Of a stretch of DNA of 12,215 bases, positions 6,701-12,215 are shown piece by piece (positions within the stretch are counted from its first letter, which is position 1; each line of letters opens with the position of its first letter). The stretch covers positions 1,070,562-1,082,776 of the forward strand of contig FN649729.1 in NCBI GenBank assembly GCA_000310025.1. Reading direction: 5' to 3'. Position numbers and translations under genes: made by a program. This stretch comes from Ectocarpus siliculosus (lineage: Eukaryota; Sar; Phaeophyceae; Ectocarpales; Ectocarpaceae). Under the pieces are notes generated by a model. The model did no database searches and was not told the origin of the DNA. It saw nothing but the letters and a program-made list of their open reading frames with translations.

Positions 6701-8235
6701 GGATGGAACCGGCAGGAAGCGAAAATTGTGCGCCGCCCGCAAGAGTCGGGCAAACCTCACGCTACCTACACCGCGCGTGTCCACGCGCCACTCCTCTCCA
6801 TCTTGCTTTTTTTCTATTTGAAAAGTCGCTCTCTCGCAGTCGTTCCTTTTGCACGTTGCCTGATTTGCGTTGTTGGTCTTCCGTACAATCGCGCTCGTCG
6901 AGTATCTATCGTCGTTGCCTTAATTTTTTCATCCGCCGGTTCCGCGTGCGCATTTCGTGTCAGATCAACGCGATGGTGGAGGGCAGAGGCGGCGCGTTGG
7001 CGTGTACCCACTTCGACGCCTTTCGCTTCTTCACCCCGGAAGCAAAGTGAGCTAGGCAACAGCCCCTCCCGCCCCAAAGGAGGCGAATCACTGTTGTAGG
7101 AAGGGGTGGTAGGGTTCGTGTAGAAAATTCAAGATATTTACTAGAGCGGATTGTACTAAGAGACAGAGCCCTCGTACGTGCAGAGATGTCTCTGCTAGGA
7201 GCAGTTAGGGGTTCCCTATTTACTGCTGCTGTAGGGACGTCCACAGATACGCCGCCAGGTCACAATTAGGCGAGCAAGCACTCGTGCTGCTCTAGAGGGC
7301 AGGCGCTCTTCCTCGCCCTGTCCCCACCGTGGACTTTGTTTTCCATCGGGCATCAGAGGTCCAGGGGCGCGTTTGCTGGCTGACCGTGAGCGCGCGGGTA
7401 CGCAGACGACATCGCGGTAGTTGGATCCCTCCCCCCCTCCCGGCCCTACACTCTCTCCCGATATCTACGGTTCCCCCGAAAATGTGCAGGCCTTTGAATC
7501 CTGTGCAGCTGGAGAGGGTCGGCCAAAGATCCAACGACCAGCCGGGGTGCGTCCACGCCAACATGGACTTGTTCAAGTGGGCCCTTAGGCTTTGGCCGCT
7601 GCTGCCATCGGAGAAGCTCGCCAACGCCCTCGAGCTGGCGGTGTCCTGCCGAATGCTGGTGCGTCCGTTCGCCCGCACGACGCATCTGAAGTGGTGGTAT
7701 AGTTTACGCATGCGTACCAGCTGCGGCAATGTATGACGCAATCGTCCAATAACGTTTGTACGGTGGTGATTGTGGCCATGCTGTCCCCGCGCCCCCCCTC
7801 CCTGCGCATGCGCAGGAGCACGGCCTCCACCGTCATCGGCAAGGAAGACGACGGTGACAACCCAAAAAAAAAAAAGGATAACAGCAGCAGCTACGCAACC
7901 CCCCCCTATGTCCGCTACTCATCTGACCCCCACCCTCCCCTCCGTCGGACGTCGCCATCAACCGGCCCGCCGTTGATCGCGTGTAGGACATGAGAGCTTC
8001 TCCGTACGATCTCACCGCACACGGCAAGGTTCCCGACACGGTCGTCGGCAGGGGGGGGGGAAGGGTGGGGGGTCTGCCGCCAGAGGCGTGGGACCCCACC
8101 CCGGTTAGGATAGAGACCGAGGAGGGTCGGAAGGAGTACCAGCAGGCGCAGGCAGAGCTGTATCAGAGGTCGATGCCCGTGAGGCGCTCGCTGATGAGAC
8201 ACATGGACAGGCTGCTGGATGTCTGGGGGAGATAG
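3371..8235 (+). CDS. Intron-rich homologue of the bacterial '3-methyladenine DNA glycosylase' family
   Basis: Seven placed exons are 3371-3723, 4178-4267, 4793-4857, about 6185-6365, 6964-7046, 7490-7658 and 7987-8235. Splice phases agree at every tested junction (exons 1-2, 2-3, 5-6, 6-7, 7-8). Conserved blocks in order: WMARAEAHRKRV, FNFLFEYYHFKP, LLQWTPG, MRDLLQATTSR, CFGLHEWAMLYR, THFDAFRFFTPEAKPLN, QPGCVHANMDLFKWA, DMRASPYDL, PVRIETEEGRKEY. These run in the order of an actinobacterial family of about 300 residues that databases label 3-methyladenine DNA glycosylase; I know of no activity shown for it. The first 60 or so residues are extra, Arg/Ala-rich and may be a mitochondrial presequence; no plastid ASAFAP-type motif is seen. 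About 30 residues between exons 3 and 5 are missing from this model. Family membership is confident; enzymatic function is not. Confidence 0.85.
3974..4048. repeat. Two-copy tandem repeat, 40-base period, in intron 1
   Basis: CAGTGCAGCCTTTC begins at 3974 and again at 4014. The copies share the end ACAGCGTAGAG and differ at a few positions. No function is suggested. Confidence 0.7.
4178..4267 (+). CDS. Glycosylase-like gene, exon 2
   Basis: The acceptor is TCTACAG|G and the donor CCCAG|GTGTGT. One base completes the Arg codon of exon 1. Then come VRSLTNGSVHH and DPIFNFLFEYYHFKP, matching the family block HPVxDFLFxYYxxRP. The aspartate replaces the histidine usual at the start of that block. 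Confidence 0.8.
4324..4587 (-). pseudogene. Unrecognised coding-like fragment inside intron 2, antisense
   Basis: On the minus strand a frame is open from a TAA at 4590-4588 to TGA at 4326-4324. The peptide looks protein-like: YKKNAFYAAVCTSAEDRDR, then LLDINLETNAFMNSV, YSPTRYKRYPP, FVGMRGQWSNDF, HEYTPGPTLRWMIKVH. No ATG near its start fits the whole frame, so it would be an exon or a gene relic. The segment 4422-4366 is related to 11279-11223, also on the minus strand, and the relation holds at protein level. I do not recognise the family. It lies wholly within an intron of the opposite-strand gene. Confidence 0.4.
4793..4857 (+). CDS. Glycosylase-like gene, exon 3
   Basis: The acceptor is AACGCAG|G and the donor CTCAAAG|GTACC. 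The joined reading is KPR|MLLQWTPGFDAYLLDADPSLK, matching the family segment 'RPxxLRRWHPG'. The sequence before the acceptor is an AAC repeat rather than a pyrimidine tract. Confidence 0.75.
4858..6184 (+). other. Long interval holding the unresolved exon 4
   Basis: The family needs about 25-35 residues between DADPSLK (exon 3) and VQWMRDLLQ (exon 5), and exon 3 leaves one base of a codon. Two stretches fit the entry phase: acceptor GACTGCAG at 5053-5060 followed by DTARFITTG and open to CTGG|GTAGTG, and acceptor GTCGGCAG near 5869-5876 followed by EVIDFCNPKRW in a frame open to 6184. Neither shows clear family similarity nor a convincing donor of the right phase. A run of 12 G (5584-5595) is the only notable repeat. 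Confidence 0.3.
6185..6365 (+). CDS. Glycosylase-like gene, exon 5
   Basis: It encodes VQWMRDLLQATTSR, then VLHCFGLHEWAMLYR, the most diagnostic family block, then LPLRVSQDE and the donor GACGAG|GTGAGA. The start is either 6185, after a pyrimidine-rich stretch ending GTGTAG, or 6195, after GTCCAG; both keep the frame open. Confidence 0.8.
6964..7046 (+). CDS. Glycosylase-like gene, exon 6
   Basis: The acceptor is TTTCGTGTCAG|ATC and the donor GCAAA|GTGAGC. It encodes INAMVEGRGGALACTHFDAF, then RFFTPEA and two bases of a Lys codon. The CTHFDAFRFFTP block corresponds to CSHFDAFRFFTP in bacterial members. Confidence 0.85.
7490..7658 (+). CDS. Glycosylase-like gene, exon 7
   Basis: The acceptor is AATGTGCAG|G and the donor ATGCTG|GTGCGT. 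It completes the Lys codon and reads PLNPVQLERVGQRSNDQPGC, then VHANMDLFKWALRLWPLLPS. The QPGCxHANMDLxKWA block is close to identical with bacterial members. Confidence 0.88.
7987..8235 (+). CDS. Glycosylase-like gene, exon 8 (last), stop TAG
   Basis: The acceptor is GCGTGTAG|GAC; phase 0 matches exon 7, restoring CRML|DMRASPYDL. The C-terminal block PVRIETEEGRKEYQQAQAEL precedes the stop at 8233-8235. Between them lies a roughly 20-residue Gly-rich insertion, partly coded by a run of ten G (8051-8060), absent from bacterial members as I know them. Confidence 0.88.
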   Translation, partial: DMRASPYDLTAHGKVPDTVVGRGGGRVGGLPPEAWDPTPVRIETEEGRKEYQQAQAELYQRSMPVRRSLMRHMDRLLDVWGR

Positions 8236-9704
8236 CCGGCTGCAGAGCGAGGGGACGACGATAATTTCGTGCGCTTGAGATGGAGCCTGCCGAACGCCTG
8301 GCATTATGGTAGACCGCTCGTGGTCACTCGTGGTCATGTGTAGGTCGGGATAAGCCAGAAGGAGGGCACACAGCACCCACCTACTGCCTTGTTTATTAGC
8401 ATGCTATCCACATTGCGTCTTCGACATCTATATTCTCGGATGCCTGTAACACTTGCAACTTCTTACTGACGAGCTGCCGGAGAGATGGAAACGGACACAC
8501 CGTATCGTACCTGGCTTGTCGGACAAACACGGGCGGCGCTTGGGCGGGATCTTGAAGGGCGAGTGTTGCTGTACGCTCTTAAGCAAGCGGCCCTGCTTGT
8601 TGTCGCTCGGGGCATTTGTCTCGGTGATGGTGTGAGGTCATTGCGAGCTTGGTGTCGCGCTTACAAGGAGTGTCTCTGGTTTCGTACAGGAGATTGTCCA
8701 ACGAAAAGCAAAAAGGCGTAAGACTCAAGACGATAAGCCTTTCACTGCAACTCGACGAAGTGCGTGCACCACTCACTAGCGGTTGTGGCATGAGTTCTCA
8801 TCAAGATAACTTGACCTGTCTGTGTAGCTTAGTCTACACACAATTTTACTTGACAATCAATGGCGAAGAGTGAAGACCAACAACCACCCTCAGAACCCAA
8901 CACCAACACGGACTGGAAGAACAACAGCAACAATGAAGCACACACTCACAATGGATAAAAAAACGAATGCCGCATCGACACAGACAACGCCGAGCCTGTG
9001 CCTGCACCTAGATCACACTAAATGTTCCAGAACACGAGCATTCCAAAAACTACGAATGCCACTTCACACACACAATGGAATCATCACTCCTGTTGAGGTT
9101 CGACAACATTGACTGCTCGAAGCAACCCACGCGCCGCTTTTTCTGTCGTCCAGGGCAGACTCTTGGGTGGGGAGGGAAGGGGGCGGGGGAGCCGCACAGG
9201 TCGAGAACACGATAGCTGTACATGACAGCAGCAGGCCGTTGTGCCCGGGCAGTCGGCTGAATCGAAGTGTAGTAGCTATCGAAGCAGGTCGAAACACCAG
9301 ACCGAGCATGGCGGCTTGTTTTCCTTCCGCTTCACGCTCGCTCCAGGCCGATTTGCAGCTGCTTCATCCACTCCAGTGCCTGGGCAAACACACAGCAAGG
9401 GGAAGATCACGTACGACAAGACGAGTAGGACGTTACGTTAGAAGAACATATGATGCATTACCGTAAACAAAATGCAGCAACGTAAACAAAATAACTCAAT
9501 GGGACTAGACGCCTGCAATGCTCAGGAAATAGAAAAATACCACCGGTTCGCCGTTCGCAACACGTGCAAATGTCACGGAACTCCTGCAAAAAGCTCCTCC
9601 ATGAAAGTGATTCGGACAGCCAGATATGCTGGTGAAGGGTACTATCTGCAAGTCTCAACAACAGCAACAACGGTGGAAGCAGTTACATGCACGTCATACT
9701 TTAC
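8236..9704. other. Intergenic interval between convergent genes
   Basis: This holds the 3' untranslated ends of the + strand glycosylase-like gene and the - strand TH1-like gene, and probably the unresolved last coding exon of the latter. A tenfold-base duplication CTCGTGGTCA occurs at 8317-8336, and a 7-base hairpin TGTGTAG/CTACACA at 8821-8840. A 78-codon + frame at 8485-8721 (METDTPYRTWLVG..., ALKQAALLVVARG) is not recognised and could be chance. The 8870-9090 stretch is rich in A and C. Confidence 0.5.
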
Positions 9705-9872
9705 CTCTGGGGTCAGGTCATCGCGCTGGAACTTGAGGCAGTACCGGGCGTAGCCCGCGAACCGCTCCCTGTCCACCGGCCTCAGCGCTATCAGCGCCTG
9801 TCTCACTCGCGGGACCCCCATGAGGCCCGCCATCGCGTTTAGGAAAGCCGGGGAGTAGCTGTTGGCGTTCCC
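9705..9872 (-). CDS. TH1-like gene, downstream exon
   Basis: The acceptor is CCGTAACGCAG|GGG and the donor CCAGAG|GTAAAG, with 56 whole codons between: GNANSYSPAFLNAMAGLMGV, PRVRQALIALRPVDRERFAG, YARYCLKFQRDDLTPE. Confidence 0.8.
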
Positions 9873-10143
9873 CTGCGTTACGGGGAGGAAAAGCAACCCG
9901 CGCACGCGAGATCATTGGCAATTTGATGAGTCAGGCACAGAAAACGAGACAGGAGGAGGGGAGGAGGGGGAATGTAATCGTGACTCTATGTTCCCATATT
10001 GCACAGTGAGCAAACGCGCACTTCCAGCTGCATATAATGGGGAGTTTTTCGAGCAAGGGAGAGAGGGAGTGTGAAAGATCCTTGCGCTGAAACCAAAACT
10101 CATCCCAGGCATGGTATTGCGATGGTGGCAAACAAATAAGCGC

Positions 10144-10181
<38 letters not shown>

Positions 10182-11060
10182 GGATCAGAGGTGAGTACGT
10201 CCGACACCCGGGGGATACCATGGCAGGAAAAAGCTTGTATTCTGCTAGACAATAAAGCAAAACAACGCTGTTCCACGCACGGCTGGCTCCATGGAATCAT
10301 TGTCTCACCCCCCCACACACACGCCAAACGCCCCGTAGACAAAACATGAGCATCTTCCCCTCTTCCTTCCAACTATTACAGATACCATGTACCGCTGTTT
10401 GTCTCACCCCTCTTGCCACCGGTCTCGGGATGGCCACACCGACGATCTTCACCATGAAGAAGCCGATCAGAGCAGGGTCTAGGCCTGGGCCCGCAGCCAG
10501 CTTGCGGAGGTACTCGAAAACAGGGAGCATGTATCCTGAGAGAGCCGGAAAACGCGTCCGTGACGGGCGAAAAGATGAAGCACGGGCAGATACCGTCAGA
10601 AGGCGATGCTCGCATGTGATTGGCTCGATGCTGACCGTGGTATGTTTTTGTCTGACTGTGTGCATACAATGGTGCTGTGTGTTGCCGAACATGAGTCCGG
10701 CCGGGGCTATATTATGCAGCACGAACAGTGGCTTATCGCGAAAAACACCAACAGTAACGCCAGCAAATACACTGGGGATGAATAGTGCCAATGTGCACTT
10801 CTGCCCCCGCGACGCAATTCCAACATCACTGCGACGCAAGACAGGGCTCAGGGTCGTCTCCTATGGTTCGGACAACTGCTTCACGGTAAAAACCGCAACA
10901 CCAAACACCCCCGAGCGAGCGAGAGAGTGAGTGACGTCGCCGGGACCGCACCTTTGACCACGAGCTCGGCCATGCGAAGCAAGATGTGCTGCTTCAGCTT
11001 CGCCTTCGCGGCGGGAGGCGTGTCGGGCGCCGTGCGCGCGTTCAGCATCAGCTTCAAGAT
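9705..11060 (-). CDS. TH1 / NELF-C/D-like protein, C-terminal exons (partial)
   Basis: Three exons on the minus strand join in phase: 11060-10952, 10535-10408 and 9872-9705. The joined protein runs LKQHILLRMAELVVKGYMLP, VFEYLRKLAAG, LDPALIGFFMVKIVGVA, SYSPAFLNAMAGLM, then DRERFAGYARYCLKF. The pattern 'KGYxLPVxxYxxK...LDxxLIxxF...YSxxF...L' followed by a segment ending in YC resembles the C-terminus of TH1, the C/D subunit of negative elongation factor (NELF), which pauses RNA polymerase II in animals. N-terminal exons would lie at higher coordinates, past the window or in its unreadable end. The frame after 9705 meets the donor CCAGAG|GTAAAG; the last exon is not found. That this is a real spliced gene is quite secure; the TH1 name is tentative. 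Confidence 0.6.
10147..10180. repeat. (GA)17 microsatellite in an intron of the TH1-like gene
   Basis: Seventeen uninterrupted GA units, read as CT on the coding strand of the surrounding gene. Confidence 0.95.
10408..10535 (-). CDS. TH1-like gene, middle exon
   Basis: The acceptor is CTCTCTCAG|GA and the donor AGAGGG|GTGAGA. It completes the Gly codon and reads YMLPVFEYLRKLAAGPGLDP, then ALIGFFMVKIVGVAIPRPVA. The phase matches both neighbours. Confidence 0.78.
10952..11060 (-). CDS. TH1-like gene, upstream exon
   Basis: The acceptor is ATCTGCTCCAG|ATC after a pyrimidine-rich tract and the donor GTCAAAG|GTGCGG. It encodes ILKLMLNARTAPDTPPAAKA, then KLKQHILLRMAELVVK and one base of a Gly codon. 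Confidence 0.75.
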
Positions 11061-11677
11061 CTGGAGCAGATAACGGGAAAAAGCGCGGGCGCGGAACATT
11101 TGTCACGGAAAAATTAGGTAGCCCATGGCGAATAAAACGACAAGAAGAAAAGTACTGGCGTTCGCCCTCCAAACAGTCGGGTTCTGCGTACTAATAATAG
11201 AAGTGTGTGTGTGTGTGGGGGGGTACTCATAGTCGTGCATGCCGTAGTCTTTAGACCATTGACCTAGCATCCCTACAAAGCCGGGACGGAGCGCGCCGGG
11301 TTCTCACCGGACCAGGCTCTCACATCACCAAGCGCGAAGCGCCGTGAGGTATTCGGCGAGTCGCATGAAGGGTGCGCTGCATCCTGCTAAGGGTGTTCGG
11401 CATCTTGTGCTTACTTCCTTGCATACGGATGACAGCTGCGTATGACTTAATTTATTTTCTGGTGCTTTCACTTCCAGAGGCAGTTGTAAGCACTGTGTAA
11501 CTGCCGCGGGGGTGCTTGGCCGATTTTACACGACGTGCGATCATCCCCCTTGCGCGGAGTGAGGGTTCTCCACCCCGCACAACATGATCTACTCGACCAC
11601 CATTATGGTTACCGCCAAAAACAAATCGAGGAAAAAAGAAAAAGCGGTAACGTGGTTGGCGAGCTCACGAAGTGAAT
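11061..11677. other. Upstream flank or intron of the TH1-like gene
   Basis: No further TH1-like exon is recognised on the minus strand here. It contains a (GT)7 run (11203-11216) followed by seven G, and the second copy of the FVGMxGQWS-coding segment (11279-11223). Confidence 0.5.
11223..11279 (-). pseudogene. Second FVGMxGQWS-coding segment
   Basis: The minus strand reads FVGMLGQWSKDYGMHDYEY. The copy at 4422-4366 reads FVGMRGQWSNDFDVRLHEY: 11 of 19 residues are identical, with no gaps. At base level 44 of 58 positions match (11223-11280 against 4366-4423). A TGA lies ten codons upstream in the same frame, so this is a short exon or a relic. Confidence 0.4.
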
Positions 11678-11796
11678 CGGCTTGTTTTGCAACATCGCTG
11701 CCAAGCGACGAAAACCCAACCCCGATGGCCCACACCGGGGGGGGCGGCTCGTTTTACAACGTCGTTGCCAAGCGACGAAAACCCAACCCCGATGGC
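11678..11796. repeat. Two-copy repeat, 67-base spacing
   Basis: A unit of about 52 bases beginning CGGCT(T/C)GTTTT at 11678 and 11745 shares an identical core GCCAAGCGACGAAAACCCAA followed by CCCCGATGGC. The copies are separated by 15 bases containing a run of eight G. Only 29 bases separate the second copy from the unreadable end. Confidence 0.85.
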
Positions 11797-11824
11797 AAAC
11801 ATCGAAGGAGGGGGGGATACAAGT

Positions 11825-12215
11825 GGGGGGGGGGGGGGGGGGATTTTTTTCCTTTTGGCCCTTTTTTTTTTTCCCCCCAAAAAAAACCCCCCAATCCCCC
11901 GCCCCCAAACCCCCCTTTTTCCCGAAACCCAAAAAAAAGAAGGGGTGCCCTTCCCCCTTTTCCAACCAAAAAAAAAAAAAAAAAAACCGGGTTTTTTTTT
12001 AACCCCCTTTTTTTGGGCCCTTTTCCAAAAATTAACCCCCCGCCAAAATTTGCCTTCCCCGGGGGGAAAAAAAGGGCAAACCCCCCCCCCGGAACCCCCC
12101 CCCCCCCCCCCCGGGGCCCGGGGGGAAAACCTTTTTAAACTTTAATTTTTCCCTCCCGGTTCCCCCCCCCCCCCCCCAATCGGCTTTTTTGGGCCCAAAA
12201 ACCTCCCCCAAAAAA
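11825..12215. other. Homopolymer-block sequence, probable base-calling artefact at a contig end
   Basis: An 18-base G run (11825-11842) is followed by almost 400 bases in which nearly every base occurs in runs (TTTTTTT, CCCCCC, AAAAAAAA, CCCCCCCCCCCCCCCC). This differs sharply from everything upstream and is typical of failed read-through after a homopolymer. Open frames here are low-complexity Pro, Lys and Gly runs and are not genes. Confidence 0.85.

Noticed and set aside
8485-8721. 78-codon + frame METDTPYRTWLVG...
   Set aside because: It begins with ATG and looks moderately protein-like, but no family is recognised and it sits in a 3' intergenic region; noted only, not called a gene.
8821-8840. 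Hairpin TGTGTAG/CTACACA followed by a T-rich stretch
   Set aside because: It resembles a bacterial terminator, but the context is eukaryotic and the stem is short.
11584-12138. Long + strand frames rich in Pro, Lys and Gly
   Set aside because: They arise from the duplicated unit and the homopolymer-block artefact.

Overview
The window reads as nuclear DNA of a eukaryote. Coding sequence comes as short pieces bounded by GT/AG splice sites. Introns of about 330-600 bases separate exons that join in a consistent phase, neighbouring genes alternate strands, and there is a tyrosine-recombinase retrotransposon and several simple repeats. This gene style, with mixed GC content and a recombinase retroelement, would suit a brown alga or another stramenopile. 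That is an inference from architecture, not a sequence match.

Bases 1-2792 are the 3' part of a retrotransposon of the DIRS-order type (PAT/Ngaro-like), on the + strand. The order is end of reverse transcriptase, RNase H, an overlapping tyrosine recombinase, then the B1-A2-B2 part of a 'split direct repeat' terminus. The catalytic residues of RNase H and recombinase are present, but a one-base frameshift near base 70 and an in-frame TAA at 1060 break the reading frames. The element ends within or beside a minus-strand gene whose first exon (3197-3042) resembles the region just before the zinc-binding domain of E2F-associated phosphoproteins (EAPP). That exon ends at a strong splice donor, and its remaining exons are not between it and the element, so the element probably sits in its first intron.

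Bases 3371-8235 hold the main gene, on the + strand. At least eight exons encode a homologue of a bacterial family usually auto-annotated '3-methyladenine DNA glycosylase'. Seven exons can be placed with matching splice phases. The segment between exons 3 and 5 is not resolved. The gene shares a short divergent promoter region with the EAPP-like gene.

Bases 8236-9704 are mostly intergenic, between convergent genes. On the minus strand, three phase-consistent exons (11060-10952, 10535-10408, 9872-9705) encode the C-terminal part of a helical protein that resembles the TH1 / NELF-C/D transcription elongation factor subunit. Two places (4422-4366 and 11279-11223, minus strand) encode related versions of an unrecognised short peptide with the pattern FVGMxGQWS, which may be relics of a dispersed gene family.

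From about 11825 to the end the sequence turns into homopolymer blocks and looks like low-quality base calls at a contig end rather than real DNA.
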